The position numbers and the translations under genes were made by a program. Below, one piece after another: positions 9,034 through 17,971 of a stretch of DNA of 64,000 nt (the first letter of the stretch is position 1; each line of letters begins with the position of its first letter). Origin of the DNA: Pseudoalteromonas peptidolytica. GTDB lineage: Bacteria; Pseudomonadota; Gammaproteobacteria; Enterobacterales; Alteromonadaceae. A model generated the notes under the pieces. The model worked only from the letters and a program-made list of their open reading frames with translations. It searched no databases and was not told the origin of the DNA. The stretch covers positions 16,997 through 80,996 of the forward strand of contig NZ_WEHZ01000025.1 in assembly GCF_012641745.1 (NCBI RefSeq), in the 5' to 3' direction.

Positions 9034-9158
9034 CTCGCTTAATTCAGAGTTGCGCATGATAAAGCGCTCAAAATCAAGTGTGGAACTGCGCAAACTAAGC
9101 GTGACTTCTTGACGTTAGCTTATTAGACTTCCTTAAAATATTTTTATAGGAAAATGAT

Positions 9159-9668
9159 ATGCTAAGAGCGGCTATATTTGCATCTACTTTGGTCTTGTCA
9201 CTGACAGCATGCGATGTGTTTGAAGACTCAAAAGCCAAAGTTGAGGCGAACTATTTATCTCAACACCAAGAATTACAGGAAGTGGTTGAACAAATAAGAG
9301 ACAAAGGCTTAGAATCAGTACAGACATCAGCCGCAGCAGGCAGTATTGCGGCTTGTGTGGCTAATAATCTCGACGCTGACCCAATGGGAGCTCTTATTTC
9401 AGTCGAAGGTGCGCTACAAGACAGTGCCAATCTGAGCGATTTACTTAATTCAATTGCGCGTTTAAGTGATCAAGAAATCTCGATTGAACAGTTTCCGGAG
9501 CTATTACAGCAAGGTGCTGACACAGTCAGATATTTAAAAACCTTGCTTGAACAATACGACTTATCTGAGCTTAAGCAGCAAGCAAGTGCTTTGTTAGAGC
9601 AAGGTCAGACTAAAACGCAGGATGTAGGCGCTCACTTACGGTATTTAATTGAGTCTTGCCAGAAATAA
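9159..9668 (+). CDS. Small helical lipoprotein of unknown function
   Basis: The 169-residue product starts with a lipoprotein signal ending in LSLTAC, so Cys18 is the predicted lipidated residue. Asp follows the Cys, which in E. coli would keep the protein in the inner membrane. The remainder is acidic, Gln/Leu-rich and predicted helical, with repeated leucine spacing that could make a helical bundle or coiled coil. I recognise no named domain. An AGGAAAA site lies just upstream. The stop codon overlaps the start of a MITE-like repeat at 9666. Confidence 0.7.
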   Translation: MLRAAIFASTLVLSLTACDVFEDSKAKVEANYLSQHQELQEVVEQIRDKGLESVQTSAAAGSIAACVANNLDADPMGALISVEGALQDSANLSDLLNSIARLSDQEISIEQFPELLQQGADTVRYLKTLLEQYDLSELKQQASALLEQGQTKTQDVGAHLRYLIESCQK

Positions 9669-9841
9669 TACCAATTTGTTTGATTAAGCTTTCTATAATG
9701 AGGTGAGAAAAAAGTTATGCTTTAGCAGCAATGAGCTAGAACATTCTTTACACAAACCTCAAGTTAAAACGAGAATTTCTAACGCAGTTAGCGTCAGATT
9801 TCCCCTTCAAATTGAGTAAGTAGTAAAATTAATTGGCATAA
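9666..9841. repeat. MITE-like repeat, shortened copy
   Basis: It begins TAATACCAATTTG at the stop codon of the lipoprotein gene and ends with AATTGGCATAA. The right part, with GCAGTTAGCGTCAG and CTTCAAATTGAG, matches the right part of the copies at 45399 and 57261. The left part is divergent or partly deleted. Confidence 0.65.
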
Positions 9842-9905
9842 CTGACCAACTTTATCCCCTTTTCCGTATAGAGTCTTATTGTTCTACTATCGACCGAGAG
9901 TAAGT

Positions 9906-11207
9906 GTGAAAATAGGACTCTATGTTTTTGATAATGATTGTCGTTTAAAAGATAACCCCTCACTTGTTACCCTAGCATCGCAGGTTGAGCGTCTTATTTG
10001 TGTTTATTTACCCAACAACAACATCTGGAGCAGTAGCAAAGCACAGTGTTCAAAATCCGTTCCAGCTAGTGCTTATGAAGAAGCGACTGTGGCTGCGTTA
10101 CAACAGGAATTAGACGCTCGTCATCAAGCGCTCTATATTGTGCCTGAGGCAAATAAATTGCAGGGGTTGGTAGCAATTATCCGCAACTGTGCTGTCACAC
10201 ATATTGGCCGCTCGGTACACTCAGGAGCAGATGAACACAAATACTGGCTACGATTGCAAACACACTGCCCTGAGGTAAAATTCATTTCAGAGTACGCTCA
10301 TACTCTGTTCACGCCTGATATGTTGCCATTTTCTCTCAATGAGTTGCCACCGAGTTTTACACCTTTTAGAAAACGCGTTGAAGCGTTAGTGCCTAACGAG
10401 CCGTTACCTGCCCCGCAGTTACCCCCAAAACCACCTAATACTTCAACTTTAGTCAAGTTCACAGCAACGGGAGACTACAGCGGGGACTTTTATGCAGGAG
10501 AGAAGCAAGCGCAAGATAAGCTTAAACAGTATTTCCAAACTGACGCAGCCAAGCAATACAAAGAAACGAGAAATGCGTTGTGCGGCGACGGGTTTTCGAC
10601 ACAATTTAGTCCCATCCTAGCAACGGGTGCAGTGAGCCCTCGCCAGGTTAAGCACGCCCTTAACCAGTTTGAACATCAATATGGTGCGAATGAGTCAACC
10701 TATTGGATCTGGTTTGAATTGTTGTGGCGTGAATACTTCCAGTGGTATGCACTCAAACACCAACACCGGCTATTTGCATTTACAGGTGTGAAAAATAAAA
10801 AACCGACAACCAGTTTTTATCCAGAGCGTTTTCAAAAATGGTGTCAAAGTAAAACACCCAGTGCATTTATCAACGCCATCATGACAGAACTCAGAGAGAC
10901 AGGCTGGATCTCAAATCGTGCTCGCCAAATCACAGCAAGTTATTTTGTCAACGAGCTGCAACTGGATTGGCGCTACGGTGCGGCCTTTTTTGAACAAAAT
11001 CTTATCGACTATGACGTTGCCGCAAACTGGGGGAATTGGCAATATATTGCGGGAGTTGGCGCTGACCCCCGTGGCGGTCGCCATTTTAATCTAGCAAAGC
11101 AGCAGTCAATGTTTGATCCCAACGGTGAATATATAATGCGCTGGCGCGGTACATCTCATAAGCTATTAAATACCCGAGATTATGTAGATTGGCCATTGGA
11201 GGAGTAA
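9906..11207 (+). CDS. Cryptochrome DASH
   Basis: This photolyase-family flavoprotein is about 433 residues. CRY-DASH proteins repair cyclobutane dimers mainly in single-stranded DNA or act as blue-light receptors. An N-terminal alpha/beta antenna domain starts at VKIGLYVFDNDCRLKDNPSL. The FAD-binding helical domain has WFELLWREYFQW, GWISNRARQ, DWRYGAAFFEQNLIDYD and the DASH signature NWQYIAGVGADPRGGRHFN. The GTG start at 9906 follows GAGAG; the longer TTG frame adds nine atypical residues. The next gene starts three bases after this stop, so the two photolyase genes are co-transcribed. A light-responsive promoter was not identified. Confidence 0.93.
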   Translation: MKIGLYVFDNDCRLKDNPSLVTLASQVERLICVYLPNNNIWSSSKAQCSKSVPASAYEEATVAALQQELDARHQALYIVPEANKLQGLVAIIRNCAVTHIGRSVHSGADEHKYWLRLQTHCPEVKFISEYAHTLFTPDMLPFSLNELPPSFTPFRKRVEALVPNEPLPAPQLPPKPPNTSTLVKFTATGDYSGDFYAGEKQAQDKLKQYFQTDAAKQYKETRNALCGDGFSTQFSPILATGAVSPRQVKHALNQFEHQYGANESTYWIWFELLWREYFQWYALKHQHRLFAFTGVKNKKPTTSFYPERFQKWCQSKTPSAFINAIMTELRETGWISNRARQITASYFVNELQLDWRYGAAFFEQNLIDYDVAANWGNWQYIAGVGADPRGGRHFNLAKQQSMFDPNGEYIMRWRGTSHKLLNTRDYVDWPLEE

Positions 11208-11209
11208 TA

Positions 11210-12772
11210 ATGTCTGGACTGAACAGTAAATACCAAGGACTAAGACTTATCCTTGGCGATCAGCTAAACGCCAAACATAGCTGGTTTTCACAAGAGAATA
11301 AGAACGAATACCTTTATGTGATTGCAGAACTGCAACAGGAAACAGACTATACTAACCACCACATTCAAAAAGTGTGTGCTTTTTTTAAAGCAATGGAAAA
11401 TTTTGCCAAAGCACTCACTAAAGCAGGTTATCACGTTCTCCATTTAACCCTCGACGACACTAAACAATATGATGATTTGCCGGCGCTCGTTACTCATCTA
11501 TGCAAAAAGTTTCAGGTAGAAAGCTTTGAGTATCAAAGGCCTGATGAATATCGACTCTTAAAGCAACTCGGCGGGCTTTCTCTCGATAATTTGCAGTTAC
11601 GCACCGTAGACACTGAACACTTTTTAGTACCGTTTGAAGAGTTGGATACCTATCTAAAGCCAGCCAAACACACGACCATGGAGTTTTTCTATCGGAAACT
11701 AAGACGGCGCTTTAACGTATTGATGGATGAAGATGAACCTGTCGGTGGCCAATGGAATTTTGATAGCCAAAACCGTAACAAATTAAAGAAAGCAGACCTT
11801 GATTCAATCCCGGAGCCACTATGCTTTGCAAACAATGTCAGTGACATTATCGACCGCTTAGAACGACATCAAATCAACACCATAGGCAAAGCACAGCCAC
11901 TATTAATTTGGCCAACAACTCGCACACAAGCCCAGGAACTATTAAGTTTTTTTTGCGACCATTTGCTGCCTTTATTTGGTCAGTTCCAAGATGCCATGAC
12001 ATGTCATAGTGAGCACAAATGGACGCTTTATCACTCTCGGCTCTCATTTGCCATTAATGCTAAAATGCTTAGTCCCAAACAAGTTATTGACGCAGCAATT
12101 GCTGCCTACCAAGAAAACTCTAACATTGATATTGCACAAGTTGAGGGGTTTGTAAGACAGATCCTGGGCTGGAGAGAATACATTCGTGCAGTATATTGGC
12201 TTAACATGCCAGACTACAGCCATAAGAACTACTTACTTGCACAGCGCAAGCTCCCTGAGTATTTTTGGCATGGTAAAACCAAAATGCGCTGCTTGAGTGA
12301 AGCTATTAACCAAAGTCTTGAATATGCGTATGCCCATCATATTCAAAGATTAATGGTAACAGGTAACTTTTGTCTATTAACTGGAATAGACCCAAATCAA
12401 GTAGACGATTGGTACCTGGGGATTTATATCGATGCCATCGAATGGGTAGAAATGCCAAATACCCGCGGTATGACCCAATTTGCCGACCATGGTATTGTTG
12501 CAACTAAGCCCTACGCCGCAAGTGGTAACTACATACACAAAATGAGCGATTATTGCCGTGACTGTCATTATGACGTCAAACAGAAGTCAACCGATAATGC
12601 CTGCCCACTCAATAGCCTTTACTGGCATTTTATGGTTAGACACGAAGATAAGTTTGGCAAAAACCATCGCATAGGTATGATATACCGCAATTGGTATAAA
12701 CAAGATGAACAAACGCAACAAGCGACTCTTCGCAGAGCTGACTGGTGCTTGAACAACATAGAGTCATTATAA
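11210..12772 (+). CDS. FeS-bacterial cryptochrome/photolyase (PhrB-like)
   Basis: The product (520 residues) belongs to the FeS-BCP group, typified by the (6-4) photolyase PhrB, which carries FAD and a [4Fe-4S] cluster. N-terminal LRLILGDQLNAKHSW is typical. The C-terminal domain contains IQRLMVTGNFCLLTGIDP, WVEMPNTRGM and the cluster-region Cys pattern: MRCLSEA, then YCRDCHYD and NACPLNSLYW. These four Cys match the PhrB ligands in spacing. I chose the ATG at 11210 because GGAGGAG lies six bases upstream; the TTG at 11189 overlaps the previous gene. Repair of (6-4) photoproducts is inferred from family, not shown. Confidence 0.92.
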   Translation: MSGLNSKYQGLRLILGDQLNAKHSWFSQENKNEYLYVIAELQQETDYTNHHIQKVCAFFKAMENFAKALTKAGYHVLHLTLDDTKQYDDLPALVTHLCKKFQVESFEYQRPDEYRLLKQLGGLSLDNLQLRTVDTEHFLVPFEELDTYLKPAKHTTMEFFYRKLRRRFNVLMDEDEPVGGQWNFDSQNRNKLKKADLDSIPEPLCFANNVSDIIDRLERHQINTIGKAQPLLIWPTTRTQAQELLSFFCDHLLPLFGQFQDAMTCHSEHKWTLYHSRLSFAINAKMLSPKQVIDAAIAAYQENSNIDIAQVEGFVRQILGWREYIRAVYWLNMPDYSHKNYLLAQRKLPEYFWHGKTKMRCLSEAINQSLEYAYAHHIQRLMVTGNFCLLTGIDPNQVDDWYLGIYIDAIEWVEMPNTRGMTQFADHGIVATKPYAASGNYIHKMSDYCRDCHYDVKQKSTDNACPLNSLYWHFMVRHEDKFGKNHRIGMIYRNWYKQDEQTQQATLRRADWCLNNIESL

Positions 12773-12897
12773 TGGTTTATTGCTGACAATCAGCTATGGA
12801 GTGACACACGTAAAGCTTCAGCGTGTCGGTTGACGACTACCCACAGAAACAACGAAAGAGCATCGATAAATAAAGCGTTTGGTCTCGTATAACAAGA

Positions 12898-13296
12898 TTA
12901 GAACAGACGCCAACGACGCTTTTTCGTTTTCACTTTATGCACCCAATTTACCTCAATAGTGGTCACGGCTAGCACATCTCGACTTTTCTTTGAGATCAGC
13001 TCATAACTCAAGCTCTCATCGGAGCTAAAATCAAGTTCATACTTGAAGGTGTCAGCTTTAGCCCAACATTGCAGTATTTTTTTAGATAAGCTTTCTCTAA
13101 TGCAGTAGTCACCTTCACTAGGCGCATTAACTGTCACTTTAACATCAGCATAGCACGTCCTCCCCTGGTTTAGGGCAACACATTTGCTCGGTACAGCATG
13201 CAGTATTCCCACAGTTTCTATCTCTTGCGCTTGCAATTGATAACTCAAGAGCATACTCAGAGACAGCACAATCCATGTGATCAATTTAGAAAACAT
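12898..13296 (-). CDS. DUF3019 family secreted protein
   Basis: The 132-residue product has a signal peptide ending near LQAQ and a short beta-rich domain with paired Cys residues (PSKCVALNQGRTCYADV and DYCIRESLSKKILQCW). The layout matches DUF3019, a small periplasmic family of unknown function usually found beside MipA/OmpV and a two-component system. Its start overlaps the end of the MipA-like gene by 11 bases, so the two are translated together. The C-terminus is strongly basic (KTKKRRWRLF). No sensor kinase or regulator lies next to it here, unlike several relatives. Confidence 0.8.
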   Translation of the reverse strand: MFSKLITWIVLSLSMLLSYQLQAQEIETVGILHAVPSKCVALNQGRTCYADVKVTVNAPSEGDYCIRESLSKKILQCWAKADTFKYELDFSSDESLSYELISKKSRDVLAVTTIEVNWVHKVKTKKRRWRLF

Positions 13297-14101
13297 ATTT
13301 CACCCCAGTAAAGAAGACTCTGGCATGACGAGAACGAACTAATGGACTATTTAGCGTATCTTGCGAACCAATCAACCATGAAGCACCGGAGCTAAACACC
13401 CAGTCTTCTGCAATAGGGTAATTGAGTTGCATCTGAATAAACGCCGATGTCGATGAGCCCGGAGTGTATGGCGTAAGGTATTGGTTGATCTCAGTCTCAG
13501 AGACCCCATAGAAGTAATTGTGAAAATTGCTGGAGTAATAGTTAGCGCCAAAGTTGAGCCAAAGATCCCAATTTCTTAACTCAAAATTGCGTGTTGCCTC
13601 AACGTGAAATACCCAACCATCAGTATCTCCAAAAACATCGTAAACGACTTCAGCAACGGCTAAAAACTCACCAACATGACGATAATAGGAAAAACCAATT
13701 GAGTTATCTTGATCGCGTTTTTTTATTCCTCTAAGCTCTGGCACCACGTCATCGCTATCATGGTAGCCTCGCTCGGAAAACGGCAGCATATAACTACCGT
13801 AAATGGCATCGATCCCCCACTCACCGGTATTAATAATTTGATAGCCCACATCAGAGCCACCAAAAAAATCTCCAGAGTGAGTATTTAGATAAAAGTTTTT
13901 ATACTCTATTTTGGCATCAACGAGAAAGGTACCATGCTTGAACGTCGAATCTGTTCCGATCAATTCAGGCATTGTCATATCAACGTAAAACGCGCCCACA
14001 CTCAGCTGCCATGCGAACTCATCCTCAAGATCATCGCTTGGTTCCTCGCAAACGCCATAAAGTGGCAAGAGTAAACTAATTATTATTAGTAGTTTTTTCA
14101 T
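13286..14101 (-). CDS. MipA/OmpV family outer-membrane protein
   Basis: The 271-residue product has a signal peptide (residues 1-18) and alternating aromatic beta strands ending in an aromatic residue (GVKYVF), as expected of an outer-membrane barrel. Blocks such as WQLSVGAFYVD, GTEFLVDAKIEYKN-like strands, ISVEATRNFELRNWDLWLNFGA-type strands and the terminal SRHARVFFTGVKYVF fit MipA/OmpV. MipA scaffolds murein enzymes in E. coli, but most homologues are of unknown role. It is the first gene of a two-gene operon with the DUF3019 gene. Confidence 0.8.
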   Translation of the reverse strand: MKKLLIIISLLLPLYGVCEEPSDDLEDEFAWQLSVGAFYVDMTMPELIGTDSTFKHGTFLVDAKIEYKNFYLNTHSGDFFGGSDVGYQIINTGEWGIDAIYGSYMLPFSERGYHDSDDVVPELRGIKKRDQDNSIGFSYYRHVGEFLAVAEVVYDVFGDTDGWVFHVEATRNFELRNWDLWLNFGANYYSSNFHNYFYGVSETEINQYLTPYTPGSSTSAFIQMQLNYPIAEDWVFSSGASWLIGSQDTLNSPLVRSRHARVFFTGVKYVF

Positions 14102-14307
14102 AGTTTCTTTGTTTAGTGCACATGTGCCTAAATTCTACCCGAGATCATACCTGACCCATTTGTGACCAACAAGCATCTTAATATACTTTTTAACAGAATC
14201 CACATTTAACTTTATTTTAATATTTATTTCACATAGATTGTGTCAAATAGCCCACTTTGCTTATTCGAGCAAATGAAGAACTAATTAAAATAAATGAAAG
14301 GCGAACT

Positions 14308-15318
14308 ATGAAACACTATCTACTATCTGCTGCACTGCTCTTTACAGCTGGCCACAGCGCAGCTTTCAGTCAAGAAACACACAAACGTATTGTGATTGAT
14401 GCCGTTAACTACATGGCAAAAAACCCTACAACTACTCGGTACGCAAAGTTACAAGCGTATGCCCAAGCTAATGGGATGTCGGTCTCGGAACTTGCCAATG
14501 TTTTAGGTCAAGCGGCATTCGATGTAGATGATTTTGAAGACACATTTTTTTGCGGTTCTATCACGGGAGATTGTGTGCAAGCACCACTGTGGGGAGCTGC
14601 AGAAAGTATCGTAAAGTATACAAGTTATTGGCACTTTCAAAACCACACACAGGGAGCAGATACTCATGGCAATGACTTTGGTGGCTACAACTACCAAAAA
14701 CTGACCGTATGGGGAACCGTAGATAACATGGCTGCGACTTGGTTAAAAGGTGATTATCTAGATGATGGACACGGTGGTGAAACGGGTTGGTTTAATGCCG
14801 ATGACAGCGAATATAACAGTTACGGAGTTACTGAAAAAAACTACCGTATCGACAGTCACTCAACATATAGCATGTATGATGACTTTGAAGAAATGCCATT
14901 TCAACCTATCGATAATTTAGGTCAATATTGGTATCAAAGCTATGTAGAAAGCGGTAATCCGCAAGTATTAGGTTTTGTTTTTCATACCACCGACTTACTT
15001 CAACCACATCACACATGGACAACCTCAGATCTCAATCACTCTGGTTGGGAATCTTGGGTGAAAGATTATTATGATCAAGAGTCGCTAAATGACTTTAGCT
15101 TGGTAAAACAAGCAATGACAAGCTTTAGTGCCGTTGATACGCATTCGACTGATATCCGTCCATTACTAACCCAAGGCGGTGCTTTTTCATACTCACAAGG
15201 TGGCATAGTGCTCAACTCTAAGGATCATTATGATCGTGTGAATACAGCAAAACAGGTCATCCCTCATGCAATCGCTATGGTTGTTCACCTGTTAAATCAC
15301 GCCATGGACGTGAGATAA
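14308..15318 (+). CDS. Secreted phospholipase C/nuclease-fold protein
   Basis: The 336-residue product starts at MKHYLLSAALLFTAGHSAAF, a signal peptide preceded by AAAGGCG; a longer TTG frame adds 17 atypical residues. After cleavage the mature chain begins FSQETHKRIVIDAVNYM, like zinc-dependent phospholipase C and S1/P1-type enzymes, where an early His contributes to the metal site. Further possible ligands are YWHFQNHTQG, HTTDLLQPHHTW and LNHSGWESW: paired His with a following Glu fit the trinuclear zinc pattern. It is the first of three overlapping genes. Substrate is unknown; lipid or nucleic acid are both open. Confidence 0.65.
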   Translation: MKHYLLSAALLFTAGHSAAFSQETHKRIVIDAVNYMAKNPTTTRYAKLQAYAQANGMSVSELANVLGQAAFDVDDFEDTFFCGSITGDCVQAPLWGAAESIVKYTSYWHFQNHTQGADTHGNDFGGYNYQKLTVWGTVDNMAATWLKGDYLDDGHGGETGWFNADDSEYNSYGVTEKNYRIDSHSTYSMYDDFEEMPFQPIDNLGQYWYQSYVESGNPQVLGFVFHTTDLLQPHHTWTTSDLNHSGWESWVKDYYDQESLNDFSLVKQAMTSFSAVDTHSTDIRPLLTQGGAFSYSQGGIVLNSKDHYDRVNTAKQVIPHAIAMVVHLLNHAMDVR

Positions 15319-16496
15319 TGCGGTTTGTCTTACTTTTCTTGGTAAGCAATTTTTGCTTACCAAGCTTTGCATCACCTACTTTACCGCCAACACTACTGCC
15401 CTTGATCCATAAGTTGTACTTGGAGCAAGGTAGAGAATTCACCTTGCAGCAAACAGAAACTCAATTGCTAGAAAACCAATTCCTTCTCTGGCAGGCTAAG
15501 CGATTTAACCCAAGCATACTTGACCGTCAATCCAGTGTTGGCTTTAGCACTGAGTATCATATCGATAAATTTCTCGCAGCTGCGTTACTTGATTGGTTCA
15601 CTGAGTTAAAGAAAATAAAAAAGCAATCCAATCCATTGCCGATTGATAGTTCACAAATTAAAGCACTGCTTGGAACCTATCCAGCAGATGGCCAGTATAC
15701 AACCGAGCAATTACTCAAATGGAAACAGATTAAGCTGATTAACTCATCTGCGTTCTCCCTTGAGCAAGTCATGCTCAGCCTATCTATGCAGAATCGGTTT
15801 AAATTACATCAAGGAGATATTAAGTTGCTTCGTGCCATTGTGGAGCAACGCCTCTATCAGCAAGCTCTATTCAGCCAAGCCCGTGCTCATCTAAAACAAC
15901 ACAATCTCAACTTATCACAATTACGGCAAGTTGTGGCAGGTGAGCTGTTAAGACCAAGCATGTTAGCTTACCTTGGCGTCAAAGAAGAAATGCATGGGGC
16001 AACAAGTGAATATGTTGAGGCATTACGCGCTGAAATCCCGATGCAAGCAGTCGCTAGTTATTACGCTAAGCATAAAGATCGTTTTAGGTATATACAACAG
16101 GTCGATGCTATCGCTGCCAAGTTCAAAAGCAAACGAGATGCAGAGCAATTTAGTGCTTATACCAAGGCAAATTCGTGGCAAAAAGCAATCGACAAGTTTA
16201 GCCCTTCTTTGGTGTGGAAGTCGGCGCCCAAACCGCTAACACGACAAAGTGAACCTAAATGGGAAACCCAATTAGCATTTAGCAATAAACATGGTCAAAT
16301 GACCCACAGTATCCGAACCCCTACCGGACAGTGGCTAGTATTATTCAGCACCTCTCCCGTCTATGGATATTATGATATAAATAGTGAGACAGTACGCTAT
16401 CAAGCCCTGCTCGCGCTTACACAAAGCTTTGCTAAAAGTAAGTTTGAACAAGATTATCAACAATGGAAGCGAACAAATAACGGAACGATATTATGA
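15318..16496 (+). CDS. Periplasmic parvulin-like peptidyl-prolyl isomerase
   Basis: This 392-residue protein has a signal peptide (about 1-18) and an N-terminal helical part with repeated LEN and FL pairs, as in SurA/PpiC-type chaperones. The C-terminal region carries KWETQLAFSNKHGQMTHSIR followed by TPTGQWLVLF, which matches the end of a parvulin domain (usually AF-GE-S-PV-T-FG-H-I). Several typical active-site residues are not obvious, so it may be a chaperone with weak or no isomerase activity. Its ATG overlaps the stop of the phospholipase-like gene. I infer a dedicated foldase for that exoprotein. Confidence 0.6.
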   Translation: MRFVLLFLVSNFCLPSFASPTLPPTLLPLIHKLYLEQGREFTLQQTETQLLENQFLLWQAKRFNPSILDRQSSVGFSTEYHIDKFLAAALLDWFTELKKIKKQSNPLPIDSSQIKALLGTYPADGQYTTEQLLKWKQIKLINSSAFSLEQVMLSLSMQNRFKLHQGDIKLLRAIVEQRLYQQALFSQARAHLKQHNLNLSQLRQVVAGELLRPSMLAYLGVKEEMHGATSEYVEALRAEIPMQAVASYYAKHKDRFRYIQQVDAIAAKFKSKRDAEQFSAYTKANSWQKAIDKFSPSLVWKSAPKPLTRQSEPKWETQLAFSNKHGQMTHSIRTPTGQWLVLFSTSPVYGYYDINSETVRYQALLALTQSFAKSKFEQDYQQWKRTNNGTIL

Positions 16497-17008
16497 AATA
16501 TTGGCAGGTAGCTGTTGCTATTTTTCTTGGTTTAATCATCGCGCTATTTACGCTGAAGTATGCCAACAACAGTTGGCAGCCCCTCCAGCCCAGCCTATCA
16601 AGAGAAATACAGGCAGACCTGCTGCCTGCTGAATTTCCCACAGAGCTACGCGCAAAGAAAGACACCTCACAGCCGACATCGAGTAAAAAAGATGATACGT
16701 TTACCATAGCCCCCATTCATCCGCCACAGTATTTACCGCCCATCAACAATGCCACCAAAAATGAGCTTCAATACCAAGGTGATTTAACTGACCCCGAAGC
16801 GTACCAAGCATACTTGGATGATAAAGAGGTACAGTTAAAACAGGCATATATTGCTGCTGTGGATAGCAAAGTAGAACAACTCGACGCATTACTCACTCGA
16901 GGTGTTCAAGCAGGGTTACCTGAAGCACAACTACAAGAAGCAAGAGACAAAATCTCCGCACTTCAGCATATGCAAAATACACTACGAAAAGAGCTAAGTG
17001 ATAACTGA
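16493..17008 (+). CDS. Membrane-anchored coiled-coil protein of the exoprotein operon
   Basis: The 171-residue product has one N-terminal membrane helix (about 4-22), a Pro/Ser-rich periplasmic linker (about 30-85) and a charged C-terminal helix pair (about 95-170) with coiled-coil character. The arrangement of anchor, proline-rich linker and helical domain recalls lipase-specific foldases (Lif) in outline only; I see no Lif motif. It overlaps the upstream parvulin-like gene by four bases (ATGA), so all three products are made together. Function is unknown; a steric chaperone or secretion helper is the most economical idea. Confidence 0.6.
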   Translation: MKYWQVAVAIFLGLIIALFTLKYANNSWQPLQPSLSREIQADLLPAEFPTELRAKKDTSQPTSSKKDDTFTIAPIHPPQYLPPINNATKNELQYQGDLTDPEAYQAYLDDKEVQLKQAYIAAVDSKVEQLDALLTRGVQAGLPEAQLQEARDKISALQHMQNTLRKELSDN

Positions 17009-17060
17009 AGCTAGACGCTAGAACCTACTGACCTTTGATAGATTACCCTTCACCGCGTTG

Positions 17061-17729
17061 TCAATGCACGCGTAATTTAGTGCTGCCATTCGCTACATTT
17101 GGATTGCGCAGCACTGCATTTATGACCACATTCTGTTGTCCATCTTGATAATATCCGATGATTTCTTCAAGCACCTTTTTAGGTGTACTCGGGTTAGATG
17201 CCAATGCTAAATGGGTACTGAAGTCTCGTCTCAAACTTAAATAGGTTAACGTCGCGGCAGAGGTATTCGAGTTGCTTGCAACCGCGATATCAATCACATC
17301 ACCATGTTCTGGTAAATAAGAGACTAGTTTTTCCAATTGTGTCGGCGTGGTGCTTATGTCTTGTGCTTGCTGCAACACAGAAGTATGCTGCTTCATGTGT
17401 AGCAACGTATAGGTAGCGATGCCAATAACACCAAGCCACAACATTAGGTGCATATATTTTATGGTGATCACCAATCCATCAACGTGCATATGGTTGCGAG
17501 CATTATGTATTTTCAAGAAAAAATAGCTAAAGATACTACTCGACAAAAAAATCAAAAAACTATAAACCAACATCATATCGATACCCGACTCTCCCGAGAA
17601 AGGTGAAAATGGGATCTGGTGATGGAACTGTGCAGACATGCCAAATAATAGCGTATAAAAAATTGTTGTTATACCAAGCGACAAGCCACCAGATTTTAGC
17701 AATAAAATAAGCTTATCTTTTAATTCCAT
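17061..17729 (-). CDS. Membrane protein with LRV-like repeats
   Basis: The 222-residue product has three predicted membrane helices (about 12-32, 52-72 and 92-110). The C-terminal soluble part holds repeats of the form DIAVASNSNTSAATLTYLS, HLALASNPSTPKKVLEEI and AVLRNPNV. These resemble the leucine-rich repeat variant (LRV) unit, in which A-NP-TP-VL is conserved. LRV units usually form a right-handed alpha/3-10 solenoid and may bind protein or nucleic acid. It is transcribed alone. The combination of three helices with a short LRV tail is not one I can name. Confidence 0.6.
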   Translation of the reverse strand: MELKDKLILLLKSGGLSLGITTIFYTLLFGMSAQFHHQIPFSPFSGESGIDMMLVYSFLIFLSSSIFSYFFLKIHNARNHMHVDGLVITIKYMHLMLWLGVIGIATYTLLHMKQHTSVLQQAQDISTTPTQLEKLVSYLPEHGDVIDIAVASNSNTSAATLTYLSLRRDFSTHLALASNPSTPKKVLEEIIGYYQDGQQNVVINAVLRNPNVANGSTKLRVH

Positions 17730-17756
17730 ATCGCTACTCGCTATCGTGTTTACTTT

Positions 17757-17840
17757 GATACTAATTTGCAGACCTACTTTGAGGCAAGAAAATCTTGTCG
17801 AACACCGGTTGCGTCAGGTTTACTTCTTCAAATTAAGCAG
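17757..17840. repeat. Degenerate fragment of the MITE-like repeat
   Basis: The segment begins TGATACTAATTTG and contains CTACTTTGAGGCAAGAAAATCTTGTCG, split here as ACTTTGAGGCAAG and AATCTTGTCG, then GCGTCAGGTTTACTTC. These match the left and right parts of the copy at 57261 with the middle deleted. The right terminal repeat is missing. Confidence 0.5.
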
Positions 17841-17920
17841 GGAGTAGGACGTACTGAACTCACCATACTCGGTATTTAGCAAGAACACTAGGTTGGCCAT
17901 TGTAAGGCATAGCGCATAAA

Positions 17921-17942
17921 GAAAAAGCCGCCTTACGGCGGC
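17921..17942 (-). terminator. Terminator downstream of the Hsp20 gene
   Basis: GCCGCC and GGCGGC pair around TTAC at 17927-17942. On the minus strand the stem is followed by a short T-run. It lies about 30 bases past the small heat-shock protein stop codon. Confidence 0.75.
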
Positions 17943-17971
17943 GGGTTGGAAAACTTGAAGGTTTACAAAAG

